Shown: piece by piece, positions 8,129 through 19,420 of the stretch
Numbering within the stretch: position 1 is the stretch's first letter
Layout of the letters: each line of letters begins with the position of its first letter
Assembly: GCA_003255025.1 (NCBI GenBank)
Contig: QANY01012000.1
Span: 744,001-808,000 of the forward strand
Reading direction: 5' to 3'
DNA length: 64,000 nucleotides
Origin: Datisca glomerata
Lineage: Eukaryota > Streptophyta > Magnoliopsida > Cucurbitales > Datiscaceae
Notes under the pieces: generated by a model
Told to the model about the DNA's origin: nothing
Seen by the model: the letters and a program-made list of their open reading frames with translations, nothing else
The model's database searches: none
Program-made: the position numbers and the translations under genes

Positions 8129-11026
8129 CTAAGCAACAATCGGGTATGATGCACAAGTTGCCACACCTGAAATAAAGTCATCATTATTAGTATATAAGAA
8201 GATGGATCATGATTCATTCTCATATTCCATGGACAGAAGAGAACCATATTAAATTTGAGTCTTCCATTTCAAGACAAAAGATCAAATCTAGACCGTTCAT
8301 TTAGTTTTAGAAAAATACAACAGAAAAAAATAAAAAAAATATCTTGTCACATTAGCACATGTGTCAAGATGATCATGAGGTTCATTTTTTCACAGACGAT
8401 CATCATTTTACAAACATAATCCTCTTGTTGGAGTCTATCGGGAGGGGATCTATTTCCGAAATAGATAGTTCACTCTGAAACTATTTCATATTGTAGGTTT
8501 AACTACAAGTACAAACCACCTCTACGCGATAGTGGATTGAGTTCAATTATTGGACCATGTCTTTTTCGTTTGAATTGATGGGGAGTTTGCTATAAGAAAC
8601 TTTAGGATGTGAACAAACAAAACTGACAATGTGATAACAATTAAAAAGATGTCCAAACATAAGACCATTTTGACTTTGATTAATCTTTATTATGGTTTTT
8701 CTAACTCTCATTAATTGTACTATCAGGTTCGTAGTCCATGAAACTACTTTTGTGGGTTTGTGAGAGCATTTATTAGTTAGAACACTCACCACACATATTC
8801 TTCCCCAACTCCATCTTAAAATAGCCATTGTCTCCCCAATTTTCTCCCCAAGAGTTCTTAATAAGCCAGTATGGGCTGCCATCTTCAACCCCATACCCAA
8901 CTGCCAGAACAGCATGGTTCACGTCCTGCAAGATGATGTCAGAAAACATCAGTCCCACTATGTTATTGGCATGACATTTAATAATAATATATATAGGAAT
9001 ACATGCATGTGGCATATATAATTACGATGATAATATGATAAATAATGTCATTTTCACATATTTAGATGTTGCAGAAAAATCTGCTGCAGTAGATTAATAC
9101 CATGGACAAAGGCACAAATCACACAAGCTTACCAAAGGAGTTTTGCCACAAGTGTCACTGGTGTATACTCCTTCCTTATAAAATCTAAAGCCACTCACAA
9201 CCTCAAATGCTACACTCACTGGTCGAACCAACCCAACTGCATGCTTCAATTCATCTTCAGCCCCCTGTACATCTCTTTCAAGATTAGATAAACCTTGGAG
9301 GACATTTCATAAATATTTCACCAGGGAACTGAAAAGTTAAATCAAGTTAATTTAGCCTGTCATATGGTAAAATACATATTTTTTCTATTGTGATGACATA
9401 TTAAAAATAGAAGAAACATAGACTGATAGACAACAAAACTTTAAGATAATAGGGAGGATGTTGTGCTTGGCCTTACAAGGGTGATGTTGACAGAGTCGAC
9501 GACTTGAACAGCAACATTTTCCGCAGAGAATTTGCATTCACCATCTTTTCCAGTGTAAGGATATGCCTCCTCTGTGTCAAGGCCACCATTGTATTTAATG
9601 TATTCAAAAGCTTGGGATGGCAACCCACCATTGCAGCCAAAGTTATTGAAAGGTCGGGCACAATCCACAAGCTGCTGCTCGGACAGAGAGATTCCCTTCC
9701 CAAATGCCTGCGCATAGGCTGCCTCAAGGGCACCAGTGGTACTGCAACAGACAAATAACAAAACTTAATTAGGAGTTAGGACCATATTTATAAATAAAGG
9801 TTAACAATAAGTATGTCGCAGTATATTGCATTTCTTATTCAACTTTAGGATAACCTGAATGTCCAGCAAGAACCGCAGTGGCCTTGGTTTTTAACAGGGC
9901 TGACTATACCAACTTCTCTCCAGTCTTTCTACACGTAGGAAATCCAAAAATGTCATCAGAAAGAATTTTTTCATTAGAATAATATTTTTACTCGTTATCT
10001 TACAAATTATAACTTATCAGTACTAATATAATTGTTGAGCCCATTCCAAGTTGTATTGAACGTTCACATACTCGTCTATGAGAGTAATTTGTAAATATAT
10101 CTAGTCTTTTCTAAGTTGATTCAATACACGAATACTGCACAAGTATATCTACATTTTCACACATCATGTAATTATCAGATAAAAAGAGGTGACGTTCAAT
10201 TGTTGGCCGTGTTTTAATAAATTCAATTAGATATGGTTTTAATAGATATTAAAAGGCACTTAAAGTACGGTCGTGATAAAAATGGATACCGTCTCAGGAA
10301 GAACAACATCTGTTAGTTTGTGGTTTCCCTTTGTTGTGGCGGAGCAGTTCTGAGCTGCTCCCAACCTATGTCTTCGAAACTCTTCCCATGTCCAATCAGC
10401 GAACTCTGTCACAATTAATTGAATTATAACAAAGCAGAATCAATATTTTAATCTAATAAGATTTAAGCTTCATATCTATAGCTAGAAAGGTGATCATCTA
10501 CAACTGCAGTGCTCATCACAATCCCATCGGTCCGACCTAAATTTCTCCAACCAGATGGCTAGTTTTGAATCATCTGGATTGTTACTTACGATTAACACCG
10601 AGCTTATAAGAAAGACCCTTTCTATTGGTCGATTTAATCAACTTCATATTCTCCGAGAAGATTCCAAATCGGAGCTTCATCTCCTCCACGGTCTCGTACT
10701 TTTTTCCATACCTGAAACAAATTAATCATAGTTCCACCTGCTCTTAAGGCTTCTCTTCACAATCTGTAACTAATCTTCAACTAAAAATAAAGAAACAGAA
10801 ATTATAAGAAAGAGCATTCAGAAAACGATCAGACCAACCTGTGAGCAAAGCGGGCAAATCGGAGAGTATGGGGAGATTGGCCGATGACTTGGATTACCTG
10901 AGATTGAAAGTCGTGAAGACCGTCAGATACTAATCTGATGGGGTTGGAGTCATCGAAGAATGATCCTGCGGCGGCATAGCATAAGATCAGAAGTATGGAC
11001 GAGACTAAAGTAAGCCGCCGAGCCAT
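8129..11026 (-). CDS. AALP: Aleurain-like vacuolar cysteine protease (papain family C1A), 8 exons
   Basis: The CDS is the complement of 8129-8166, 8790-8925, 9133-9264, 9477-9741, 9855-9928, 10290-10405, 10590-10711 and 10839-11026. All introns are GT-AG, all phases agree, and it totals 1071 nt (356 residues plus stop; plant aleurains have about 358). Order: signal peptide 1-20; vacuolar sorting NPIR at 28-31; I29 inhibitor propeptide about 55-140; mature protease from about 143. Catalytic residues are Q157, C163 (CGSCW), H303 (VNHAV) and N323 (NSWG). Glycosylation sequons are NCS and NIT. It would degrade proteins in the lytic vacuole and, as in aleurain/cathepsin H, show aminopeptidase activity. 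An in-frame ATG at 11191 was rejected because it encodes a repeat-derived leader; the ATG at 11026 gives a clean signal peptide. Intron 7 carries a dispersed repeat. It appears intact. Confidence 0.95.
8255..8480 (+). repeat. Dispersed repeat, copy B, inside protease intron 7
   Basis: Homologous to 5225-5420 in direct orientation. It lies within the 623-bp last intron of the protease gene, well away from both splice sites, so splicing is probably unaffected. Confidence 0.55.
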
Positions 11027-11272
11027 CTGATCACTCTCTCTCTCTCTCTCTCTCTGTATGTCCGAATGTCTTGGAAGAACGAGATAGAGAGATGAAAATA
11101 CCGACTGTTTTGGGGAAGAAAGATGTGAGCTAAGACAGGCCTGAATTGGCTGTTTTATCGGGACAGTGATTGGGGCATTTACAATAGTCAATTACACTAT
11201 TGATTGACGTAAGCTTTTTTAAGCTTTTAGGTTGTGTATTTCTTCTCAAATTGACGTACTCGATGACGTGGC
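11027..11272 (-). promoter_or_regulatory. Protease gene 5' UTR and proximal promoter
   Basis: Immediately upstream of the ATG is a GA/CT dinucleotide tract (about 11033-11055), common in plant 5' UTRs. Further up on minus are a TATA-like GATAAAAC (11152-11159), a CCAAT box (11169-11173) and an ABRE/G-box-like core GACGTGGC on plus (11265-11272). Known aleurain genes respond to senescence and hormone cues. A link to this motif is inference. Confidence 0.45.
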
Positions 11273-11937
11273 TTCTGTCATGTCGTTATACATATAATTT
11301 CTATTGGATCGAATAATTTGAGTGTAAAATGATAGAAAATTTTAATTTTTAACTCAATCCGTAAAACTCATCAAAAAATATTTTATTTATAAAAAAATTA
11401 AAAAATAATCAAAGAAAATAATTAATTTACAAAATTTACACATATGTAAATAAAATATTTATCTTATTCCAGTCATTTTTGTAATAAAAAAATTTTGCAC
11501 ACATTTTTGTAATTTGAACTAAAAATTGGTTATTTTTACAGGTCTCCCTAATATTAGACCGATCATGTTTTAAATTAAATTTTATCTAATCAAATAATGT
11601 GTCAATTATTTATTGATTAATCTTTCATTACTATTTTCTTTTAGAATTTTCTCTCTCTCCTTTTCGCTCTCTAGGATCTCTCTAAAGATTCATAGTCTCC
11701 CTTCTTGTTTATAGAAGAAAATCGTCCCTCACTGGTTGCCAGGCAAAATTTGTAGTTTTTTCTTTTCTACGTATTCTTGTTTTTTAGTATTGGTGAAGTT
11801 CTGGTTTTTGTTGTGGGCTTTCGTCTCTCTTCACTGTTGCAATTTTGGTTTTAGATGACAGCCACATCTTTGATATAATAACATCTCTCTAAAATCTATC
11901 AAAGGAAAATAGTGCAGGGTGGGGTAATTCGGGTAAG
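11273..11937. other. AT-rich spacer, no gene seen
   Basis: There is no coding frame. The part 11640-11900 is pyrimidine-rich. Confidence 0.5.
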
Positions 11938-12004
11938 ATGACAGCTCAAAAATTAGCTGTCATCAATGTGTTCTCTACTATGACAGCTAATTTTTGGGCT
12001 GTCA
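11938..12004. repeat. Pair of short palindromes (ATGACAGCT...AGCTGTCAT)
   Basis: Two imperfect palindromes, 11938-11963 and 11980-12004, each read ATGACAGCT, an AT-rich core and AGCTGTCA (or GGCTGTCA), 42 bp apart. Short palindromes in series are known in subterminal regions of CACTA-type transposons. No CACTA terminus is seen nearby. Confidence 0.6.
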
Positions 12005-12139
12005 ATATAACTTCTTATTATGACAATGAAAAAATAATCCTTTCATTGTTTTATGGTGTAAAAAAATTACTATTTATCCCAAAGTTCGTTTTATTTATGA
12101 AAATGCCATATTATATAATCAATCTAAACCTAATTTGAG

Positions 12140-12455
12140 CTTGCTCTCTCGAACTCCTCTCTCTCTGCTACTTGCTCAAACTTGAAAATGCCATATGAAC
12201 TCGAAGCTCTCTCAAACTCTTCTTTCTCTCACTCTGAGTCTGCTCTCTCTCACTCTCAGCCCATTCTCTTTTTCTCTCCCTCTTGAGCTTTCCTCTACAC
12301 TGCTCTCTCTAGCTCGTCTCTACACTACTCTCTCTCTCTCTCTCTCTCTATACTCCCCCCTCTCTGCTACTCGCTCATCTTTGATATGTTCTATCTCTCT
12401 CTCTCTCTCTCTCTCACGTATCTCGACCTCCGGTGATGGTTCTCGCGTTCTCGTG
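12140..12455 (+). promoter_or_regulatory. CT-rich leader-like exon ending in a splice donor
   Basis: A strongly pyrimidine-rich tract with several (CT)n runs (12323-12350 and 12393-12416) ends at TCTCGTG|GTGAGTTT (donor at 12456). The sequence after the donor contains two telo-boxes TTAGGGTTT (12520-12528 and 12539-12547). This is the usual look of a plant 5' UTR exon plus first intron. It may be the leader of the helicase-like fragment downstream. The Leu/Ser-rich open frame across it is an artefact of the CT repeats. Confidence 0.4.
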
Positions 12456-13006
12456 GTGAGTTTGTAGTTTTTTTCAGCTTTATTTAGTGTTATTTATTCT
12501 GATTTAGCTTTATTGAGATTTAGGGTTTAGATTTTGAGTTAGGGTTTTGATTTTTTGTATTCTTTCTGTAACTTTTATGTTCTTAAGATTCTTGGTTAGT
12601 GATCCAATTCCTGTTTTGGTTTTCCTTACTAAATGAATCTTTCTTGAGTTCTGTTTGCATCTTTTATATGTGTGCTTAAGTTTCTTGTTTATCGATCTAA
12701 TTCACGTTTTAGTTTTTCACGAATAACAATATATCGACTTAAGAATATAGTTTTTTCTTGTAAAGTTATTTCCAAATCATTGACTGTTTTCAAATATTTT
12801 AGGTATGTTTTTCCCATGTGTTTCTTTTAACAATTATTTCATGTCTGAGAACTGTATGCCATAAGAAATAGAGAGTCTGCAGAAGAAGTTAAAGAAATTT
12901 AGTTTCTGATTTTTCCTTTTCTTGCTACATATAAGTTATATATGATAGTTCATGGTTGTTATAAAGCCCTTATGAGCTCTGATGATTACAGTTTTTATAC
13001 TTCCAG

Positions 13007-13068
13007 GGTGTACCGCATTGATGGTTACTCTTGAATTTCTTGCCTGCAAGATATCAAGAGAAACTCAG
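13007..13068 (+). other. Candidate small exon upstream of the helicase fragment
   Basis: 62 bp flanked by TTCCAG| and |GTGAGT, both good splice sites. One frame reads FLPARYQEKL after a stop and is faintly like the LP..YR.EL stretch before motif I of DEAH helicases. That similarity is weak. The remaining DNA from 12456 to 13800 shows no other coding evidence. Confidence 0.25.
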
Positions 13069-13798
13069 GTGAGTTATGCAAACATTTATCTATATACCAT
13101 GGTATTGTTTTTGTCTGTGGAAGTTCTTAAGATTCCATGTGCTTGCTCGGAGGAGAACATAAGAGAATATAAGTATTCTAGTGAATATGGAATATGGATT
13201 ATACTGAAAGAAATAGATTTTAAAGATTTCTCGCTGCTTTATATTGTTTTAAGATTTTGCAACTCATCTTTGAGGTTATAATCACATTTGATACGCTTGT
13301 GAACATGGTTTTAGAGATTTCTCTCTGTTTTATATTGTTTTATTTTTCAAAAATTCACCATCTCCTTTAATTTTTTTCTTACTTTATGCACACCAATACC
13401 GTGTCAGGTTCCTCGTGGACATTTTCTCCCTCTCTAAGGCATTTAGGTTATGCTTAGAGAATTATTATATTTCTTCTTATGTGCTTGAGTCTAAAATTGC
13501 TTACTATCAATATGGCGGGTAAGACTCTGTCAATCAGAATTCAATTTATCAGGTTGGATTTGAAGTTGTTGGAATAAACTAGATGCAGTTAGGTAGATGT
13601 TGGTCTACTCTTTTCTTTTTGCAATGTTATTCAATTTTTTCCAACTTGATTCTGTAATCATTGATCTTTGAATTACATACATGATTTTAATATTGATTTA
13701 ATGGATGTGTCAAGATAAGCATTAAGTAACAGAGATCAAAGCGTTGAGTAGCAGACATCTGACACTAAAAATTGGTGAAGTCTAATCATGGTTATGTT

Positions 13799-14122
13799 CT
13801 ATTTTAGCTTTGACATTTCATAAGCTTTTGAAGAGCCGACTTTGATCCATACTTTCCCTTCTTCTTTCATTATCATTGCACTCTCTTCAAATAATGAGCA
13901 TTCAAGAAAGGAGGGCCAAGAACCACAACTCTGGTGTTTTCTTACTGCTTTATCACCATTTAGAGTCTTTCTAATACTTTTCACTGCATGTCGATGATGT
14001 AGAATGTGCTTTTGCCAAGCATCTAAGAAGCAACTAGTAGAGAAGTGATAACTCTCCTTAACTGGTATGTTTAATTCTACACAACACATGCATTGAACAG
14101 AAGCCAACTCAACATGGTGCAA
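13799..14122 (-). CDS. Unrecognised 107-residue ORF
   Basis: The open frame on minus starts MHHVELASVQ and ends YEMSKLK. Its second half (CGSWPSFLECSLFEE, then KVWIKVG) has a protein-like composition, but I recognise no family. It lies between the candidate exons of the helicase-like fragment on the other strand. It could be a captured gene piece or chance. Confidence 0.2.
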   Translation of the reverse strand: MHHVELASVQCMCCVELNIPVKESYHFSTSCFLDAWQKHILHHRHAVKSIRKTLNGDKAVRKHQSCGSWPSFLECSLFEESAMIMKEEGKVWIKVGSSKAYEMSKLK

Positions 14123-14266
14123 ACAACAAGCAATCTTCTCTCTGTACCTACAGTATTGAGTTCACACTCATTTAAGTAATTATCACTACTGTAAGAAGTG
14201 TAGAGGAAAACTACTATTGATAGTTTTCTCATTATAGAATGATATAATGGGTGTACCCAAATGCAG

Positions 14267-14620
14267 GCGTGTGGCAACGTGTGTTGCAAAAAGAGTTTGT
14301 GAAGAGATGGAGTGTGCTCTAAGTCATAAAGTTGGTTATGCTATTCGTTTTGAGGACGTGAACGACTTTAACACCATTATTAAGGTGAGTTTACCTTTCC
14401 TCAAAGTAAAATAGGTGTAGTCCAAGGACATTTCCTCAAGGTTTTTACTGTTCTGCTTGTTAAAGAATGAATTATCATAGCGATGTCATGTGAATTAATT
14501 TCTCTAACTCCCTCAATTTTATAATAGTTTAGTGTATTGCATACTAAATCTGATTTTATGTTTCGAGTATATGGTGGATGGAGTACTTCTACAAGGGACT
14601 CTGAAGCTTAAGAAGTACAT
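14267..14620 (+). pseudogene. DEAH-box RNA helicase fragment, PRP16-like
   Basis: Two exons, 14267-14384 and 14568-14620, have good splice sites (TGCAG|, AAG|GTGAGT, CGAG|TATATG, AT|GTAAGT). The first encodes RRVATCVAKRVCEEMECALS followed by KVGYAIRFEDVN, corresponding to motif Ia and the following region of PRP16/DHX38-type splicing helicases. The second encodes YMVDGVLLQGTLK and LKKY, the motif Ib region. Key changes are loss of a few residues before KKY and Q-G in place of the usual R-E in the LLRE motif. Motif I (GETGSGKT), DEAH and all later motifs are absent from 14621-15680. It is a partial gene copy, probably captured or decayed; whether it is transcribed is unknown. Confidence 0.7.
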
Positions 14621-15682
14621 GTAAGTTTTAGAGAATTCCAAATTATAGAAGACACGATATAATTAGTTGATTAAATACACTTTCTTCTGGCCATTGCATG
14701 CTCTTTATAAAAATATAAATGGTCATCTGCACATTGTCTTTTTTCTTTAAAACGGTGGTGTTTATTTGCCTGATTATAAGGAATGTATACTTTTGATCTA
14801 AAAGATATACTTTTGATCATTCATTCTTGATCATTGTTGATAATTATTGAGAAAGAATTGTTAGAAAATTGTATGTTGAGACGTTTCCCATTTTAAATTA
14901 TTAGAAAATGAATGTTACAATTTTATTTTGTTTAGAGTTTCTTTTGAATGAGGAAAGTAGTTCAGGTGCAAGTTGTTTTTCAATTAACTTGATATCTCTA
15001 CTTGCAACTTGTTGGAAAACCTTCTTATTATCAGTTTTATTCATTTACCTCATGTTTGACTATTTATTTTTAGAGTAGTGTCATAGTTTAATCCATCTAA
15101 ATTGTCCTTATGTCAGCTCTACTTAAACCAAAACTAAACAATTGTAAATGGTTGGACAACCTTCTTCCCGACTGTTCTGTTGGTTTAGTTATTTGATTGC
15201 CTTCGGTATTTTAAATGTATCGGCATTATAGATCTCCTAGCGAATTTATATGCGGCTTGTTAGTTTGCTATTTTTTGGCTTCTTTTGTCCATTATTTCCT
15301 CCTTTGAAGATTTTTTTGTCCTTATTAGTGTTTTTTATAATTAATACTCAAGTTGAAGTACATAGGAGTGCTGGATAGGACTGTCAATACTTTGCATTAC
15401 AAGTGCTTGATTAATTCCTTTCATAGAGTGTTCACCAGTCGAATGTTTTTTGATATATTAAAATAAAAAGAATTTTTCCTCTTATTAATTACAAATATGG
15501 AGGATACAAAGATCCATTAGAAAAGTCAATTCATCACGTAATTCGTCTATATTTAACAAATTAACAAGCAGTAACATCTTTTAGAATTATAATCATTATA
15601 ATTTTATTTTATTTTTATTGTATAATACTATTTGCCAAGTTTTTATTTAATTAAATAAATAAAAATTTTTTTCTTGAACTTT
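14621..15682. other. AT-rich sequence, no further helicase exons seen
   Basis: No frame resembling DEAH-box motifs II-VI was found on plus. Confidence 0.5.
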
Positions 15683-15805
15683 AGATGGCGGGGATTCCCC
15701 GTCATCTTTTTTATTTTGGCGGTACCTAAGACTTTAGATGACGGGAATTAACCGCCATCTATCTACTTTTCATGGTATTTTAGATAACGGAGATTCCCCG
15801 TCATT
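15683..15805. repeat. Cluster of three short palindromes (AGATGACGGG-type)
   Basis: Three near-palindromic 24-25-bp units at 15683-15707, 15736-15760 and 15782-15805, each AGATGRCGGGGATTCCCCGTC-like. They resemble subterminal repeats of CACTA/En-Spm elements, but the sequence differs from the 11.94-kb pair. Confidence 0.65.
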
Positions 15806-15959
15806 GTACACTATTATAATGAGGAGATTATAGATCTTGATGGTGTATAATCCTCAGATAATAATACTAACAACTGGTTAGCGGGCGAACTGATTTCTGA
15901 GAGGATAGCCAACACGACCGTTTTGCTTTTGGTTATGAGAGAGTTGGGGAGTCAATAAA

Positions 15960-16530
15960 GGCTTTGAATCGAATGTTTTGGACAATAATATTTTTCAGTT
16001 CAAATTTGACTATCATAAAGAAATGGAAAAGGCTCTTTTTAAAGGTCCGTGGAGTTTTAATGGCAACCTGGTGTTGATTCAGAGAGATATGGCTGGTTCT
16101 CAGGCTTCAGAGCTTCAATTTGATTTTTGTCCCTTATGGCACAGATTCAGGATTTATCTCATGATTGGATAACTGAACCAGTTATAAGGAAAATGAATAT
16201 GGTAGTTGGAGACATAATATAGATTGATCAGTATACCTCGGAAAGTGTTGCTTCTCGATCTGTTAGTGTTAGAATCAATGTCAGTCTAAGTAAGAAGATC
16301 TGGCTTTGGATTCAAAGAAAATACATAAGTGGTATATGTGTTGAGTTTAAATATGAAAGGTTACCACAATTTTGTCATAATTGTGGGAATCTTTGTCATG
16401 ATACCTGAATCTGTGAGGAACCAAGAATGGAGAAATGTAAGTTAATGTTTGGTGATTGACTCAGATCTGTGGCTAACTTGAAAACCCCTAAACATGTGAA
16501 GGTTTGGTGTGATAAAGAGGCGAGTCAATA
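15960..16530 (+). pseudogene. LINE ORF1: DUF4283 domain and CCHC knuckle
   Basis: The frame KALFKGPWSFNGNLVLIQRD is the DUF4283 signature of plant LINE ORF1. After frameshifts, YERLPQFCHNCGNLCHDT continues to a stop where the final knuckle residues should be (CX2CX4H retained, last Cys region disrupted). It would have bound the LINE RNA. A low-complexity Asn/Ser region follows to 16970. Confidence 0.75.
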
Positions 16531-16970
16531 AGGTAATAATGATTCTTATCCTAATAAAAGTAATAGTCCTTCTAGGGCTAATGTGACTGCACATGCTATG
16601 TGCAGTAGGAAAGAAGGAGATGCTATTACTAGGAATTCTTATGAAAAGATGCTGAGCTTAGAAGTAAGACTTTGATTATCAGGGATCAATATGAGCAAAT
16701 GGGAACTAACAATAATGGTACTGGTGATATTCAATTCCGAGCTATTAATGATAGTAGGGATAGTCCTAGCTTAAGGAAAGATTTTAAAGGAAAACAATCA
16801 TCCAAGTTAAATGATAGTAACTTGAAGGATAATGGTAATAGTAAAAGACCAAGAGTTGAAATAGGTGATTGGTTGGTGTTAAGGAACATGTATGGAGATA
16901 TATTGAAAGATAATGGGATATCTTCTGATGAGGCTTTGATGGCTAGCCTTGAAGGGCCATCACAGGTACC

Positions 16971-17620
16971 ATGAATGCTGTTTGGAACTTTCAAGGGTTG
17001 GGGAGTGCCTTGACAGTCCAAACTCTGAAAGATGCTATCTTTCAGTATAAACCTCATCTAGTCTGTTTGCTGGAAATTAAAGCTAGGAGAAATAACGCAG
17101 AAAGCTTAGGAAAAAAATGGCATTTTGATCAATGGCACATTGTAAAACCGGTTGGCCTGTCTGGTGGGATTTTGGTTTGCGGGAATCAGTCTTTGGATGT
17201 GGTTAGTATTTCTACTCTAACAATTTAGTTGATCTGAGAATTACTAATGTGGGTAAAGTTTCTTTTATCTATGGTAATAGAGATGAGAATTTGAGATGGA
17301 AAGATTTTGAGATGCTGGCTGCAACAAATAAAGGTCCTTCTGATCCATGGATGATCTCTGGGGATTTTAATGAGCTACTGAACAGTAATGAGAAAGCTGG
17401 TGGGAAACGTCTTGATACTAAAAGGGATGAGAGATTTAGAAGCTTCATTGAGTCTTGTGACTTAGTTGATGTTAAAAGTAGTGGCTGCTTCTATACTTGG
17501 AGGAATGGGAGAGAAGGTGATGCTTTCATTTAGGAAAGGTTGGACAGAGTTTTAGTTAATGATAGTTTTAGAGAGACTTTCCCTGAGTTAGAGGTTATTG
17601 TTCCTCCAATATGCTCATTA
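16971..17620 (+). pseudogene. LINE ORF2: AP-type endonuclease domain
   Basis: It opens MNAVWNFQGLGS, the usual WN.QGLG start of the endonuclease, then PHLVCLLEIK (catalytic Glu), GGILVCG, and after a frameshift at about 17228, WMISGDFNELL (GDFN catalytic Asp/Asn). FYTWRNGR and LDRVLVN follow. A stop at 17532 and further frame breaks inactivate it. Confidence 0.85.
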
Positions 17621-18089
17621 TCAAATCCTGCAAAGATAAAATATTTAAGAAAATATTTTTCAAGTATGAGGCCAAGTGGCATGAGGAGGAGGATTTTGAT
17701 GATGTTATGAGGAGTTGTTGGGATCCTAAATTTTAGGGTCTTGGCATGGCCAATCTTATCAGAAAGTCCAAGATTTGTAAGCAGAAACTTAGTTCTTGGA
17801 GTAGAAATCTAAGAGGAAATCCCAAGTAGGAAATTAGCAGACTCAAAGCTAGAATGGAGGAGCTCAATGAATAATCTGTGGAGAACAGAGAGGAGAAAAA
17901 AGTTGTTACTGCTCAGTTGGAGAATAATTGGAGGAAGGAGGAATTGTATTGGCATCAAAGGTTTAAGTTCAATGGCTTAAGACTGAGGACAAGAATTTTA
18001 GTTTTTTTCATCAGTCTGTTATGAATAGGAGAAAGATCAATGATATTTCTAGATTGAAGGATGTGAATGGCAACTAGAAGGAATGAGAT

Positions 18090-19420
18090 AAAAAAGTGAT
18101 TGACATCATTAAAGCTTTGTTTACTGATGGCTTTAAATTTGAGGATAATTCTGAGGAAGATTGGGTTCTTCAGCATATTCAACCCTCTATTGACAGTGAA
18201 GCTAATATAAGTTTGGTTGCTGAGATCTCTTTTAAAACAGTGGAAGAAGCTGTTTTTAGCCTAGGAGCAGAGAAGGCTCCTGGCCCTGATGGCCTTTCTA
18301 GTCTGTTCTACCAAAAGAATTGGAAATTAGTTGGTAAAGATGTTTTTTATGCAGTCAATGATTTCTTTTAAAACTGCTATTTGTAGTTCTCTCTTAATGA
18401 AACCATTATCTCCCTTGTCCCAAAAGTCAAACAGCCTGAATACCCATCTCAATTTAGGCCAATAGCTTTATGCAACTTCTTCTACAAGTTCATTTCTAAA
18501 GTAATTGCCAACAGATTGAAGCCTCTCCTTCCTGGTTTCATTTCTGAATATCAGGGAGCTTTTTTGAGTGGTAGAAATATCCAGGATAATGTCACTATAG
18601 CTTAAGAGGTATTTTTCCATATTAAGAAGAAAAAAAGAGGTATGAAAGGGGTGTTGACAGTCAAAGCTGATATAGAGAAGGCCTATGATAGGGTGAATTG
18701 GCATTTTCTTAATCTTTTGCTGCTTAAGTTGGGTTTTGACAGTAAGTTTGTTTGTTGGATCATATAATGTGTAACTTCTACAAGTTATAACTTTCTTATT
18801 AATGGTGAATCTAATGTCAGAATCAAACCTTATAAAGGCCTTAGGCAGGGAGATCCTCTCTCTCCTTACCTCTTCATTATGGTTGCTAATTGTCTGTCCA
18901 AAATCATTCTTAAAGCTATTGAAGATGGTAGAATCAAGGTAATCATGCCTAGAAGAAACAGTCCTCCTATCTCTCATCTTTTATTTGTAGATGATAGCCT
19001 CTTCTTCTCAAAAGATGAGAATGACTCTTGTTCCTAGTTGGAGTGCATCTCTAAATATTGTGCAGCTTCTAGTCAAAGAATGCACATGGGAAGACTTCTG
19101 TTTGGTTTAGCAGTAATGTTTCTGCTGCTAAACAGTCCTTTTTAGCTGCTAAGCTTCAAATTCCTCTCTCTTCAAAAAATGAGGTGTATTTGGGGCTCCC
19201 TACTGATTGGATTTCATCTAAGAAGGAGATATATTCTACTCTTCTGGAAAGACTTGAGAAGAAAACTTCAAGTTTGAAAGGCAAGTACCCATCACTAGCT
19301 GGTAAAGAAGTTCTTTTGAAGGAAGTTGCACAAGCTCTCCCAAATTATGTTGTGAGTATTTTCAAATTGCCAAAACAAACTTGGGTTAGCTTGCAGTCCA
19401 TCATTCTGGATTATTAGTGG
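18090..19420 (+). pseudogene. LINE ORF2: reverse transcriptase domain
   Basis: Motifs in order: [46 protein letters not shown] (first catalytic Asp), GLRQGDPLSPYLF and HLLFVDDSLF (FVDD active site), then YLGLP. Stops occur at about 18370, 18602 and 18765, with a frameshift near 19085. Both catalytic Asp residues of FVDD remain. Confidence 0.9.

Noticed and set aside
8773..9015. Separate small cysteine-protease ORFs in this region
   Set aside because: They are single exons read through into introns. The spliced eight-exon model joins them in phase.
10829..11191. Upstream in-frame ATG giving a longer protease N-terminus
   Set aside because: The extra 55 residues include an Arg-Glu run from the CT repeat and would bury the signal peptide.
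12195..12467. 90-residue Leu/Ser-rich frame
   Set aside because: Encoded by CT microsatellites. It looks like a leader exon, not protein.
18468..18977. 169-residue open frame on minus
   Set aside because: Antisense shadow of the LINE reverse transcriptase, which reads clearly on plus.
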